DNA of 64,000 nt from Leptothoe spongobia TAU-MAC 1115 (GTDB lineage: Bacteria > Cyanobacteriota > Cyanobacteriia > Phormidesmidales > Phormidesmidaceae): NCBI RefSeq assembly GCF_018739885.1, contig NZ_JADOES010000003.1, forward strand, positions 1 to 64,000, written 5' to 3'. The notes beneath the pieces are model-generated. The model ran no database searches. It was not told the origin of the DNA and saw nothing but the letters and a program-made list of their open reading frames with translations. Positions 17,432 through 27,051 of this stretch are shown here, in pieces (the first letter of the stretch is position 1; every line of letters starts with the position of its first letter). Made by a program: the position numbers and the translations under genes.

Positions 17432-18178
17432 ATGACCAAACGTCCTGTCGCAGCCGTTACCGGAGCTTCTAGCGGTATTGGTACTGCCATTGCCACTCGC
17501 CTGGCTGCAGATGGCTATGACCTAGCCTTATGTGCTCGTCGCCAGCAGCGTCTAACGGATTTGGCGAGCAAGCTATCCCAGGAATACGACATTGAAGTAT
17601 TGACCCACACTGTTGATCTAAGAGATGAGGCCAAGATTTTAGAGTGGTTTAGCGCGATCGCAACTCGCTTCAAGGGCCTCGATGTCCTCGTCAATAATGC
17701 CGGTCTTGGCTATAAAGAATCCCTCACCAGTGGGACAACCGACAAGTGGCGAGAAACCCTGGATGTCAACGTAATTGCCCTTTGCATCTGCACCCGCGAA
17801 GCGATCAAACTCATGCGCGACTTCGGTAAAGATCAAGGCCATGTCGTCCACATCAGCTCCATGTCAGGGCATCGGGTCCCCGGCAGCGGTATGTATTCTG
17901 CCTCGAAATTTGCGGTCCGGGCCTTAACAGAAGGCCTACGTCAAGAATTACGAGCCGCTAACAGCGCCATTCGCATCTCAGCCATTAGCCCTGGTTTCGT
18001 TGAAACGGAGTTCGCTGAAAAGTACTCCGGTAGTCTTGAACAGGCCCATCAAGTCTACAGCCAATTTCCCATCCTGCAGCCCCAAGACATTGCTAATGCC
18101 ATTGGCTACGTTCTGAGTCAGCCAGACTATGTGCAGGTCCATGACATTCTGGTACGTCCCACTCAGCAAAGCAGTTGA
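17432..18178 (+). CDS. Short-chain dehydrogenase/reductase (SDR) family oxidoreductase
   Basis: A 248-residue classical SDR. The cofactor motif TGASSGIG is at residues about 10-17, the NNAG motif at about 87, catalytic Ser in HISSMSGHR, and YxxxK in YSASKFAV. ARR after the second strand suggests NADP(H) preference, which is an inference. The overall pattern resembles YdfG-like short-chain alcohol or amino-acid dehydrogenases. The substrate is unknown. It converges on the MBL gene with only seven bases between the stops. Confidence 0.88.
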   Translation: MTKRPVAAVTGASSGIGTAIATRLAADGYDLALCARRQQRLTDLASKLSQEYDIEVLTHTVDLRDEAKILEWFSAIATRFKGLDVLVNNAGLGYKESLTSGTTDKWRETLDVNVIALCICTREAIKLMRDFGKDQGHVVHISSMSGHRVPGSGMYSASKFAVRALTEGLRQELRAANSAIRISAISPGFVETEFAEKYSGSLEQAHQVYSQFPILQPQDIANAIGYVLSQPDYVQVHDILVRPTQQSS

Positions 18179-18185
18179 TGCCTCA

Positions 18186-19052
18186 TTAAGCCTGTTCCAT
18201 CCAGGCAATACAGGTTTGTAACTCCTGGACCATGGCAGTACTGTGCAATCGTCGACCATGACCAGGCAGTACCCACTCAAAGGAGTAATCTGCAAGGCGT
18301 TTCATCGACTTAATCTGTTCGGTCCAGGAATACCAGCAGAAACGTCGAAACCCATAGAGATGGCCCAGATCAACTGACCAGGCTAGATGATCACCGGTAA
18401 ACAGAAACTGGTTCTGATAGAGCAGGACGGTATGGCCTTTGCTATGGCCTGGGACTGGAATGATGGTGATGTCAGGTGCTAATTGCTCAGGCTGTTGACC
18501 CTGCAGTTGAATTTCGACGGATTGGGTTTCGGCGGTGATGTCGTCAGCGTGGAGGATACGCTCACAGCCAAAATGCTCCTGGAACTTGGCATGGTCAGCG
18601 ACATCATCCCGATGGGTGAGATACAAATATTTCACCCCACCCATGGCCTCCAACTGCTTGACTAAGGGGGGCGTAAACCGAGGCGAATCAATCAGCACAT
18701 TACCCTCAGGTCGTCGGATCAAGTAGGTGGTAGCTGCATAGGATTTTTCTGAATGATACCCACAGTGATAAACATTCTCCGCCACAGGCTCCGGCAGCTG
18801 AGCCTGAGCCTGTTTGATATCTTGAGGAGATGCAACCGTACCAATGGAGGCCGTGGGGCAAGACAGCAGTGCTTTGAGTGCCTGAATTCTCTCTTCTGAT
18901 GTTGCTGGTTGGGTATGGACAGCTGACATGCCCCCCTCTCGACCAAATACATTCGGAGCCATCCAGCGACAGGTATCACAGTCAATACAGGTATGATCAA
19001 CAAAAATATCACCCTCTACATTCTCTGGGCGACGGGCTGTAAGCTGAGCCAT
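18186..19052 (-). CDS. Ferredoxin-domain metallo-beta-lactamase-fold protein
   Basis: A 288-residue two-domain protein. Residues about 15-75 form a single-cluster ferredoxin (CIDCDTCRWMAPNVF, later LLSCPTASIG), giving four cysteines for one iron-sulfur cluster. Residues about 95-280 are an MBL fold: LIDSPRF, YLYLTHRDDVADH (HxxxxDH variant), VPGHSKGHTVLLY, LFTGDHLAW and LPGHGRRL. Coupling of an iron-sulfur cluster to an MBL site suggests redox chemistry or redox-controlled hydrolysis. The reaction is not known to me. Confidence 0.85.
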   Translation of the reverse strand: MAQLTARRPENVEGDIFVDHTCIDCDTCRWMAPNVFGREGGMSAVHTQPATSEERIQALKALLSCPTASIGTVASPQDIKQAQAQLPEPVAENVYHCGYHSEKSYAATTYLIRRPEGNVLIDSPRFTPPLVKQLEAMGGVKYLYLTHRDDVADHAKFQEHFGCERILHADDITAETQSVEIQLQGQQPEQLAPDITIIPVPGHSKGHTVLLYQNQFLFTGDHLAWSVDLGHLYGFRRFCWYSWTEQIKSMKRLADYSFEWVLPGHGRRLHSTAMVQELQTCIAWMEQA

Positions 19053-19144
19053 AATGCAACCCCACGTGCTTTATCTCTAGTCTAGTCAAAGTCAACAAGA
19101 ATAATGTTGTGGGCTGACTTACAACCACTAGAAAAAACAAAATC

Positions 19145-20311
19145 CTAGCCCTGCAACTGCCGTTGTAAATCATCGACGGGATTAATCACCAAACCAGTCA
19201 CGTCACCCTGGAAAGCATCACTAGAGTGGGCCGCTGTCTTAGATAGAAACAAAATCTCAGCACTGTGGACCGGTAATGGTCTACCGGCTTGAGCCGTGAG
19301 CCAAACCAATGGCGGTGCTGGTAGTTTATGCCCGCCACTATCGTTAAACTGAATCCCAGCTAACACCGTTAAAACAGCCGTCATATCCTTTACCAGTCCC
19401 GTTTTTGCACTCCACAGCTGAGTAGCTAAACCATTTTGCTGACCATAGTGATAGAGCGAAGCTGCTGCAATCACAGCCCGCTCAAAGCTATCAATATCCC
19501 AGGCTGTTGATGTGTCCAATGCAATAATCAAGCTTTGGTGACTAGTCAGGACCTCCAGCTCTCGCACCCGCAACTCCCCATAGCGAGCACTAGTCCGCCA
19601 ATGGATTAAACGAGTGGGATCACCCCAACGATAGGGACGTAGCGCCCGAGTCAGCCCTTCGGTACCGCTGGCATTGATGGCAGCCTTTTGTAATTGCCTT
19701 TGCCCGGTTTCATCGCCCAGGGTATCTATCACCGGACAGCGTTCCAGGGGCAAAATTTGCGGATAAACAATGGCTTTTGCTTTGGCCGGGTATAGCCGAC
19801 TGCACCAAAATAGGCCCAGGGGTGCGGCGGTGCGTAAACGCACCTCTGGCCAAGTGTAGATACCGCGCTGCTGGGTAGCAATTTCGTAACGCCAGGTGTG
19901 TTGGGATTTTGCAGCTAGGGTTGCGATCGCACATGTCTGCGGTCCCTTTAACCCAGCAGGTACCAAATCTTGCACTTGCAGTAAACTCTTCGTTTGCGCC
20001 GTCGTATTCTCCAAGCTCACCACCATTGACAGCCCCTCTCCTGCCGACACCGGGCGTGGTACTTGCCGCACAATAGCTAATCCTCGCAACGCTCGCTGCG
20101 GCAAAATTGACGATACTGACAGCAGAGCAATGGCAACACCACTGATCACATACAGCCAACCAGCCATGGTATTTGTAGCCGCTCCCAAGAAACAAAGGGT
20201 AAGTCCCAGCAGCACCCAACCACTATAGGCAGGGGTAACCCAATTGCTTTCTAACCAATTGGCAATACGTTTGTTCACCGATGCATCCCAAATGACATTT
20301 TTGAAGCCCAT
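19145..20311 (-). CDS. DUF58 domain-containing membrane protein
   Basis: A 388-residue protein. Two adjacent transmembrane helices (about 31-75) are followed by a beta-rich segment and the DUF58 signature TRALRPYRWGDPTRLIHWRT with SARYGELRVRELE at about 225-260. This precedes a von Willebrand A-like portion (LIIALDTSTAWDIDSFERAV). DUF58 proteins are usually encoded with MoxR AAA ATPases and act in envelope-related assembly or chaperone-like processes. No MoxR gene is adjacent here. Confidence 0.82.
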   Translation of the reverse strand: MGFKNVIWDASVNKRIANWLESNWVTPAYSGWVLLGLTLCFLGAATNTMAGWLYVISGVAIALLSVSSILPQRALRGLAIVRQVPRPVSAGEGLSMVVSLENTTAQTKSLLQVQDLVPAGLKGPQTCAIATLAAKSQHTWRYEIATQQRGIYTWPEVRLRTAAPLGLFWCSRLYPAKAKAIVYPQILPLERCPVIDTLGDETGQRQLQKAAINASGTEGLTRALRPYRWGDPTRLIHWRTSARYGELRVRELEVLTSHQSLIIALDTSTAWDIDSFERAVIAAASLYHYGQQNGLATQLWSAKTGLVKDMTAVLTVLAGIQFNDSGGHKLPAPPLVWLTAQAGRPLPVHSAEILFLSKTAAHSSDAFQGDVTGLVINPVDDLQRQLQG

Positions 20312-20656
20312 CCAGACTCCTTTCTAGCATATGCAGACAAGTCACTGAGAGGGACAGACGGCATTCACCACAACAGCATAGCCACCGACTCATACTACAA
20401 TTCAGGCTACAAAAAGTAGCATCAAACTCTAAAACAGTTGGGTCACAGTTTCATCTGCAACCTTGGCAGCAACAAAATCTTTACTTATCACCACTGATAG
20501 CAAATCCGAATTCATTAAGCCCGATCAAAATAGACAATCTTGTAGGGGCACTCCCTTGTGGATGTCCTGCTAGACCAGACGCTATCAGCCAAGATTGCGT
20601 ATGATTCGCTTCAGAGAGCTTGGAGGCCAAGTAATCCGTACACCCTGGACGTGAAT
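20312..20656. other. Intergenic region holding a dispersed repeat
   Basis: Apart from the repeat at 20501-20583, this stretch between two minus-strand genes shows no reading frame or hairpin I can name. Confidence 0.4.
20501..20583 (+). repeat. Dispersed intergenic repeat, copy 1
   Basis: This shares the frame CAAATCCGAATTC...GATCAAAATAGACAAT...GTAGGGGCACTCCCTTGTGG...GACGCTA with two other intergenic copies in this window (about 44895-44983 plus, 51990-52078 minus). It is the most diverged of the three. No reading frame is conserved. It is a REP- or MITE-like non-coding repeat. Confidence 0.65.
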
Positions 20657-21928
20657 TTAGCGTAAGGCCTCTACCGCTGTGGCAGGTCCCAGAATAGAAA
20701 TATATGAGTCCACAAAACAGCGCTGGGCTGCTTCCTGGGCTGCTTCGATGGTAACTGCAGCAACATTAGCTTGGAAAATATGGTCAAACTCGGTACCTAG
20801 GCCTAAAATCTCATACCAGCCTAGCAACTGAGCAATCTGCCCATTAGTCTGTTTGCCAAGAGCATATTGTCCCAGCATTTTGTTCTTGGCGACTTGTAGC
20901 TCATGGGCCGTAAGGGGGACCTCACACAGACGACGTAGCTCACTTTGTAGACCATCTAAAGCGACAGATGTATTTTCTGGAGCGGTACCAATATAAGAAA
21001 CAAACTGTGATGGGCCTAGTCGTGTGGGATAAAAGGCTGACACATCATAGGCCAAGCCTTGTTTCTCCCGCAGTTCTACAAAAAGACGACTGGATAGGCC
21101 ATTGCCCAGGTGGGTGCTCAGTAGTTTGAGGGCTGCAAAATCTGCATGGGTGACTGAAACAGCTAGATATCCAAGAATCACAAATGCCTGATTCGTTTCC
21201 TGCGGGGTCACAATACGATAGGCATGGGAATCGACCGCTGGCAGTCTAGGAGCCGGGGCTGGATACTCAGGGGCAGCCCAATCACCCAACAGCCTTTCTA
21301 CTAGGTCAATAGCCCGCTCTGGATCAATACGCCCGACAATAATCACCACCATGTTGTCGGGGCGAAAATGTTGACGATGGGCTTCCAGGAGTTCATCGCG
21401 TTGCATGGCCATGACGGTTTCCTCAGTGCCCATACTGGAAAAACCATAGGGATGGTGGCCATACATGCCCTCACGAAAATATTTGTAGGCCACACTAAAG
21501 GGCTGCTCCTGCATTGACCGCAGCCCTTGAATGGTTAACTTACGCTCTAATTCAATTTCATTTTCGGGAAAGCTAGGCTCTCGAAGAATTTCGGTAGCGA
21601 GGGTGAAAATGTTCTCAAAGTCAGCGGAGACGGTTTTCACGCTGACTAAACTGTAGTCCGAGGCACTGTCTGCACCTAAACTAGCACCGACATACTCTAC
21701 CGCTTCAGCGATGTCCAAAGAACTTCGGTGGGCGGTCCCCCTAGTCAGAAGCGATGTGAGCAGACTGAAGATACCTACATTGTGTGGGTTTTCATGAATT
21801 TGGCCAACGGGTAAAAAGACTCGTGCTGAGACGATATCAGCGACTGGATTTTCGATGGCGATAACTTTGAGGCCGTTGCCCAGATGGGTCGTAATGGAGT
21901 TTTGCTTCGGGGCAGTGGATACAGTCAC
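20657..21928 (-). CDS. M16 family peptidase-like protein lacking the zinc motif (partner subunit)
   Basis: A 423-residue protein with the M16 double-domain fold (LGNGLKVIAIENP, ARVFLPVGQIHENPHNVGIF, FRPDNMVVIIVGRIDPERAI, LSTHLGNGLSSRLFVELREK, QGLAYDVSAFY). Where active relatives have HxxEH, this one reads HNVGIFSLLTSLLTRGT, so the metal site is absent. It lies 62 bases after a catalytic M16 gene on the same strand, matching heterodimeric M16B pairs in which the second subunit supplies the R/Y motif. Confidence 0.87.
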   Translation of the reverse strand: MTVSTAPKQNSITTHLGNGLKVIAIENPVADIVSARVFLPVGQIHENPHNVGIFSLLTSLLTRGTAHRSSLDIAEAVEYVGASLGADSASDYSLVSVKTVSADFENIFTLATEILREPSFPENEIELERKLTIQGLRSMQEQPFSVAYKYFREGMYGHHPYGFSSMGTEETVMAMQRDELLEAHRQHFRPDNMVVIIVGRIDPERAIDLVERLLGDWAAPEYPAPAPRLPAVDSHAYRIVTPQETNQAFVILGYLAVSVTHADFAALKLLSTHLGNGLSSRLFVELREKQGLAYDVSAFYPTRLGPSQFVSYIGTAPENTSVALDGLQSELRRLCEVPLTAHELQVAKNKMLGQYALGKQTNGQIAQLLGWYEILGLGTEFDHIFQANVAAVTIEAAQEAAQRCFVDSYISILGPATAVEALR

Positions 21929-21990
21929 AGGTGTCGTGTTTGAGAGTTAGTAGTGAAGTCTGTCAGGAAGGGTGGGAAATGGTTGATGCC

Positions 21991-23292
21991 TTAAGCAGGG
22001 GTTAGAGCCAGGGTACCGCAATGATCGGGCGATAGGTATTGCTTGGCGAGAGGCATAAGCTGCTCAATCGTGTAGGACTCGATGTAGCCTGGATAGGCCA
22101 AGGACAGCTCAGGTGTGGCCAGGGTTCCATAGTACCCATACAGTCCGGCAAGCTGGCCTGGGGTTTCCATAGAAAAGGCATAATCATTGCATAATACCCG
22201 CTGGGCTCGCTCTAACTCTGGCGTTGTAATCGGTATGGTAGCTAGGGAAGCGATGCGATCGCAAATCACCTGCCCCACCTCCTTAATATGATCGGGTGCC
22301 AACCAGGACGATAAAACAAACAAACTACAGTCCTGCTGCACCGAAAAGCTGCTAGCAATCTCATCTACCCACTGGCGATCTTCGCGTAGCTCTCGCACCA
22401 ATCGTGACATCCGCCCTTCCGCCAAAACCGTCGCCAATATATCTAAGCCGCAGGCTGTTTTGAGGTCATCTATACCAGGCCCCAACCAGGCCATGACTAA
22501 CCGTCCATGCTCTAAACGTGGCAATGCCAAAGTATGTTGAGGATTAGTCAATAAGCGAGGATGTGCAATGGACCCCATGGTAGGGCACGATTCGCGGTGA
22601 GGAAATGTACGAAATGTCGTCTGCACCAGCTCTAGCACCCGATCGAGAGAGACGCCACCCGTGATCACCACTTGCATATTGTCAGGCTGGTAATGGGTGC
22701 GATGAAACTGTCTCATCTCCTCAGGGGAGCGTTCTTGCAAAATCTCAGGCGCTCCTAATACCGAGCGACTGTAGGGATGATCCCCATAAACCATTTCCGA
22801 TAATGTCTGAAAACCGATCCAGTCCGGATCATCCCAAGATTGATGAATCTCTTCAATCACCACATGGCGTTCTCGGACAAACTCATCGGCTGGAATAGCT
22901 GCATGGAGTAGGAGGTCAGCGAGGTAGGGCAGGGCATGGGCTAAATCATCCGCCGCCACCGTCATATAAAAGTGAGCATAATCATGGCTGGTGGCAGCAT
23001 TAGTCAGGCCACCGCGACTTTCAATAGCAGCATCAAACATGCCAGGGAGGATTTGCTCAGTCCCCTTGAACACCATGTGCTCCAAAAAGTGAGCCATGCC
23101 CGTCCATGTTTCGGGCTCATAGCGTGCCCCTGCTTTAATCCAAACGTCTACCACCACCACCGGTGTCGTTGCAATCTCCTGATGAATAACTGTTAGCCCA
23201 CTGTCTAACCGGACAACGTTGGCAGGAAATGGGCGCTTAAACCTACCGCCATCAGAGCTATTGGAAGCAGAAACGTCAGAGACTGAACTCAA
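21991..23292 (-). CDS. M16 family zinc peptidase (catalytic subunit)
   Basis: A 433-residue M16B peptidase. The inverted zinc motif HFLEH is in MAHFLEHMVFKGT (about residue 67), with the third ligand Glu in RHVVIEEIHQSWDDPD. Further landmarks are YSRSVLGAPEIL, HYQPDNMQVVITGG and the C-terminal SRLVRELREDRQWVDEIASS. It probably degrades or processes peptides as a dimer with the zinc-less paralogue downstream. The start is a TTG at 23292; no in-frame ATG occurs near enough to leave a complete fold. No signal peptide is visible. Confidence 0.9.
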   Translation of the reverse strand: MSSVSDVSASNSSDGGRFKRPFPANVVRLDSGLTVIHQEIATTPVVVVDVWIKAGARYEPETWTGMAHFLEHMVFKGTEQILPGMFDAAIESRGGLTNAATSHDYAHFYMTVAADDLAHALPYLADLLLHAAIPADEFVRERHVVIEEIHQSWDDPDWIGFQTLSEMVYGDHPYSRSVLGAPEILQERSPEEMRQFHRTHYQPDNMQVVITGGVSLDRVLELVQTTFRTFPHRESCPTMGSIAHPRLLTNPQHTLALPRLEHGRLVMAWLGPGIDDLKTACGLDILATVLAEGRMSRLVRELREDRQWVDEIASSFSVQQDCSLFVLSSWLAPDHIKEVGQVICDRIASLATIPITTPELERAQRVLCNDYAFSMETPGQLAGLYGYYGTLATPELSLAYPGYIESYTIEQLMPLAKQYLSPDHCGTLALTPA

Positions 23293-23521
23293 GTTGATCG
23301 ATACCTAATATGGGGGATATAGGGAAAGTCTAATCGTAACGCCCTAAGTTGTTTTCGTGAATACATAAATTGAATGACACAATTAACTCGTAATAAATAG
23401 TAAAAAGAGAAAAAATAGCATATTTATTTTATCCGGAGCACCGGATTCGGAGTTGAAACCTGCAGCCCAGGAGCGTGGATTAGAAAATCACAGGCTCAGA
23501 GATTGGCCGAAATCATGCCTC

Positions 23522-23558
23522 AAAAACAATGGCTCAGCCACCGTAGTAGCTAAGCCAT
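23522..23558 (-). terminator. Minus-strand terminator
   Basis: Read on the minus strand, ATGGCTTAGC and GCTGAGCCAT form a 10-base stem with one mismatch and a 10-base loop, followed by TGTTTTT. It lies about 110 bases downstream of the small membrane-protein frame at 23672-23794 and supports that gene being transcribed. Confidence 0.6.
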
Positions 23559-23671
23559 TACTTGAAAAGTAACCATAGGATAAAAAGTCGCTACAAAAGC
23601 GCCGAACGATTACCAGAGTCAGCAAAGCTTACAGGACCAAAAAGAATCCTGGCTTGCAACTCGTCAACAAT

Positions 23672-23794
23672 TTATTTCAACATTTGCTCTCGTCCGCTGA
23701 CAAAGCGTTGAATAACGGCGAAAACACAATAGACCATTAGTAGATAACTAATAGCAAGTAGCAATATCAGCAAGGGGGTAAAGGGGTGAGTCAT
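23672..23794 (-). CDS. Small single-helix membrane protein (candidate)
   Basis: A 40-residue frame from ATG 23794: MTHPFTPLLILLLAISYLLM, then VYCVFAVIQRFVSGREQMLK. It consists of one hydrophobic helix followed by a basic tail, the layout of small photosynthetic or respiratory subunits, but it matches none of those I know. A GTG at 23872 would extend it by 26 residues. No clear ribosome-binding site is seen. The downstream minus-strand terminator is the main external support. Confidence 0.4.
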   Translation of the reverse strand: MTHPFTPLLILLLAISYLLMVYCVFAVIQRFVSGREQMLK

Positions 23795-24490
23795 GAACGT
23801 AGCCGGGGTGAGAGGAGCAGCAAGGACGATCTGATCTGCATGAGAAAAGCAGACAGCAGGAAGTGGCAGCACATGGCTGGCTCAAAGTTAACTAGATGCT
23901 CAATAATCAAAAAGCCTTGATACTAGAATTACCTAGTGCCATAGGTGTTGCAGTATCGCTCGTCACTCCATACGCACTTTAATACGCACATGCACCGATA
24001 AATTCTCTAACCAGTCGTCCGCTCGAGACCTTACTATGCTGAGCCAGCTTTAAACTGAGTCAGCTAGTTACCATACTCTGTAGACATCGGCTTGCCGCCG
24101 GGATTAGCTACCCGAGGCAATTGCAACACATTGGCGAATAACCCTAGTAAGACTAGTTGTCATTACTGACGCTAGAACAAAACTACTAGAAAGCTAACAA
24201 GCACCAATCATTAATCTTATTTATGAAATTTTCCAATTCCTATCACTAGATTAACATAAGCATTTGTTATTCACATAGACCTAATTAAAAAAATGAAATA
24301 GAAATATCTAATCAATACTGGCCAGATTATGCTCTTTGTGAATCCCTCAGCCCCAAAGGCTAAAAAGCGCTTATAACAATGGTGTTTCGACATATTCCAA
24401 ATGGATTTACGACACCAACTGAGCCGTTAGCTTAGAATGAATATGGATTACTTAAAATTTCGTAATCAAGCTGTCTGAGCATTTTCTCCC
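23795..24490. other. Long gene-poor region
   Basis: About 700 bases between the small membrane frame and the prenyl transferase gene. It is AT-rich in its second half (24180-24330). I see no coding frame, tRNA or convincing hairpin. The promoter of the downstream gene should lie in the last 100 bases. Confidence 0.4.
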
Positions 24491-25462
24491 ATGACTTCAA
24501 CAACATCGCTGTTTGCCCCCGTCGAAGCAGATCTGAAACTGCTGACGGATAACCTAAAGCAGCTGGTCGGTGCTCGACATCCTATCCTCTACGCTGCTGC
24601 AGAGCATCTCTTTGGAGCAGGGGGGAAGCGTATTCGACCTGCTATTGTGCTGCTGCTATCACGGGCTACGGTGATGGGGTCCGACATTCCAGCGCGCCAT
24701 TTGCGACTGGCTGAAATCACTGAGATGATTCATACCGCTAGTCTGGTTCATGATGATGTGGTAGATGAGTCCTCCTTACGCCGGGGAGTGCCTACGGTCC
24801 ACAGCAGTTTTAATAACCGCATTGCGGTACTGGCTGGAGATTTTCTATTTGCCCAGTCGTCTTGGCATCTGGCCAATCTGGATAATCTAACGGTGGTCAA
24901 GTTGCTCTCCCGCGTGATTATGGATTTGGCGGAAGGGGAAATTCAGCAGGGATTAAATCGATTTGATACGACACTGTCCATAGATGCTTATTTAATGAAG
25001 AGCTATTACAAGACAGCGTCACTGATTGCCAATAGCGCTAAGTCCGTTGGTGTATTGAGTCAAGTGTCTGACTCTTTGGCCGAGTCGTTTTATCAATATG
25101 GTCGTAATCTGGGTCTAGCTTTCCAGATTGTGGATGACATTTTGGATTTTACCGGGTCTGAAGATGTGCTGGGTAAACCGGCTGGCTCTGATCTACTCAG
25201 TGGTAACCTCACAGCACCAGTGCTGTATGCCATGGAGGAAACCCCATACCTGACAACATTGATTGAGCGGGAGTTTGCTCAAAATGGAGACTTTGAGGAA
25301 GCCATGGCATTGGTCAGAGCAAGTCGAGGGATCAAACGGTCTCGCGATCTGGCCGCTCAACATGTTGAGCGGGCAGTGGAGAATTTAGCTGGTTTGACTC
25401 AGTCTGAACCCAAACGGGCCTTGGAAGCATTATCAGGCTACGTTTTGAGTCGTCTGTACTAG
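24491..25462 (+). CDS. sds: All-trans polyprenyl (solanesyl) diphosphate synthase
   Basis: A 323-residue trans-isoprenyl diphosphate synthase. The first aspartate-rich motif is in LVHDDVVDESSLRRG, the second is FQIVDDILDFTG, and the N-terminal block is GAGGKRIRPAIVLLLSRA. In cyanobacteria the single long-chain enzyme of this type makes the solanesyl (C45) tail of plastoquinone. The bulky or small residues that set chain length cannot be judged safely by eye. The gene is apparently monocistronic. Confidence 0.88.
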   Translation: MTSTTSLFAPVEADLKLLTDNLKQLVGARHPILYAAAEHLFGAGGKRIRPAIVLLLSRATVMGSDIPARHLRLAEITEMIHTASLVHDDVVDESSLRRGVPTVHSSFNNRIAVLAGDFLFAQSSWHLANLDNLTVVKLLSRVIMDLAEGEIQQGLNRFDTTLSIDAYLMKSYYKTASLIANSAKSVGVLSQVSDSLAESFYQYGRNLGLAFQIVDDILDFTGSEDVLGKPAGSDLLSGNLTAPVLYAMEETPYLTTLIEREFAQNGDFEEAMALVRASRGIKRSRDLAAQHVERAVENLAGLTQSEPKRALEALSGYVLSRLY

Positions 25463-25605
25463 CAGAGGTTGAGCATCGTCCATTATCTAGGACCTAGGTT
25501 TCTCCCTGATAAATTCTTGCTGAGGTTTTACGTGCTCTATACTTTCGGCTGAGAGCTTGTGATGAGCTTTCATGTTTTTTGCTGGAATGATGATCGGAGG
25601 CGTGG

Positions 25606-26568
25606 ATGAATAGTCCGGTGAGTCCAGTGGTGTGTCTGGGAGAGATCCTGGTTGACAGTTTTTGGACTGGAGACCAGGGAAAGAAAATGTCATTGCCAGG
25701 GGGTGCCCCTGCGAATGTGGCTTGTGGCCTGGCGAAGTTAGGAACTACAGCTGAGTTTATTGGGGCTGTTGGGATTGATTCTTGGGGGCAGGCACTGGCG
25801 CGATTGTTAACAGATCTGCAGGTAGGATCACGCGGGCTGCAGCAGCATCCGACGGCTCCAACCCGCGAGGTGTATGTCCTGAGCGATGAAACTGGAGAGC
25901 GATCATTTGCTGGCTTCTCATTACCTGATCCAACCGGATTTGCAGATGCCCATCTGATTTGCGATCGCATCGATCCCTACCTTTTCACCGGAGTAAAATA
26001 TCTAGTCCTTGGCACCTTGGGGCTAGCTTATCCTGAAACCCGAGAGTCCATGCTACAAGCGGTGGAATGGGTTCAACAACAGAATGGTCGAGTCGTGCTG
26101 GATGTTAACTGGCGACCTATGTTTTGGGAAAATCCGGCGCAGGCGATGGGATTGGTACATGATTTACTCAAACATGCATCCTTTCTGAAGCTGTCAGATA
26201 CTGAAGCTCAATGGTTGTTAGATTCGACAGATCCCGTCGCCATCGCCGCCCAACGCCCCTATTTAGAAGGGGTTATGGTGACAGCAGGAGCAGCGGGCTG
26301 TCGTTATTATCTGGGTGGTTATAGTGGTCATGTACCTGGCTTTGATGTAGATGTTGAGGATACGACCGGTGCCGGGGATGCCTTTGTTGCTGGTTTTCTA
26401 CATCAGCTATGTACAAGGGGACGCAGCTGTTTATTGGATGCTGACTGTACCCATGAGATGGTCCGCTATGCCAGCGCGGTTGCAGCACTGACAACGACTA
26501 GAGCGGGTGCGATCGCAGGGCAACCCACCCCACGAGAAGTAGACGCCTTCCTATTTTTGAGAAAATGA
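25606..26568 (+). CDS. PfkB-family carbohydrate kinase (fructokinase-like)
   Basis: A 320-residue ribokinase-fold enzyme. The N-terminal PfkB signature covers MSLPGGAPANVACGLAKLGT with FIGAVGIDSWGQAL. The C-terminal signature DTTGAGDAFVAGFL contains the catalytic Asp (GAGD). The substrate loop VCLGEILVDSF resembles fructokinases, so fructose phosphorylation is the likeliest role. It is followed 15 bases later by the CYTH gene on the same strand, possibly as an operon. Confidence 0.87.
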   Translation: MNSPVSPVVCLGEILVDSFWTGDQGKKMSLPGGAPANVACGLAKLGTTAEFIGAVGIDSWGQALARLLTDLQVGSRGLQQHPTAPTREVYVLSDETGERSFAGFSLPDPTGFADAHLICDRIDPYLFTGVKYLVLGTLGLAYPETRESMLQAVEWVQQQNGRVVLDVNWRPMFWENPAQAMGLVHDLLKHASFLKLSDTEAQWLLDSTDPVAIAAQRPYLEGVMVTAGAAGCRYYLGGYSGHVPGFDVDVEDTTGAGDAFVAGFLHQLCTRGRSCLLDADCTHEMVRYASAVAALTTTRAGAIAGQPTPREVDAFLFLRK

Positions 26569-26583
26569 TGCTTTTGAAAATTA

Positions 26584-27051
26584 ATGGCTAAAGAAATTGA
26601 GCGCAAATTCTTGCTGAGAAACGATGCGTGGCGTTCCCTGGCTGAAGGACGCTATTACTGTCAGGGCTACATTCCCACCCAGGGAAAACAAACTGTACGG
26701 GCACGCATTATTGACCAACAGGGCTATCTCACCCTAAAGGGGCCAACCCAGGGCATCAGTCGTTCTGAGTTTGAATATGAAATCCCGTTGGTAGATGCCC
26801 AGATGATATTGACGGAACTATGCCAGCAACCTCTGATTGAGAAGCACCGCTATCGGATTCCTTTAGGGAAAGTAGTCTGGGAAGTGGATGAGTTTTTAGG
26901 CCAAAATCAAGGATTGACGTTGGCTGAGGTAGAACTTACCCATGAGTTACAGACAGTAGAGCTACCCCACTGGATTGGCAAAGAAGTAACGGGGGATCCT
27001 CGATATTACAATTCCAATTTGGTACGGCATCCGTTTAAGGATTGGGTTTAA
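26584..27051 (+). CDS. CYTH domain protein (inorganic triphosphatase type)
   Basis: A 155-residue protein starting AKEIERKFLLR, the ExExK signature that names the CYTH superfamily of triphosphate-tunnel metalloenzymes. Later charged strands are TVRARIIDQQGYLTLKG, SEFEYEIPL, KHRYRIP and LTLAEVEL. Bacterial one-domain members of this length mostly hydrolyse inorganic tripolyphosphate. Its stop overlaps the stop of the convergent carbonic anhydrase gene by four bases. Confidence 0.87.
   Translation: MAKEIERKFLLRNDAWRSLAEGRYYCQGYIPTQGKQTVRARIIDQQGYLTLKGPTQGISRSEFEYEIPLVDAQMILTELCQQPLIEKHRYRIPLGKVVWEVDEFLGQNQGLTLAEVELTHELQTVELPHWIGKEVTGDPRYYNSNLVRHPFKDWV

Noticed and set aside
23440..23520. Possible tRNA on either strand around CCGGAGCACCGGATTCGG
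   Set aside because: No T-arm with the TTC-A loop and no pairing acceptor stem could be drawn.
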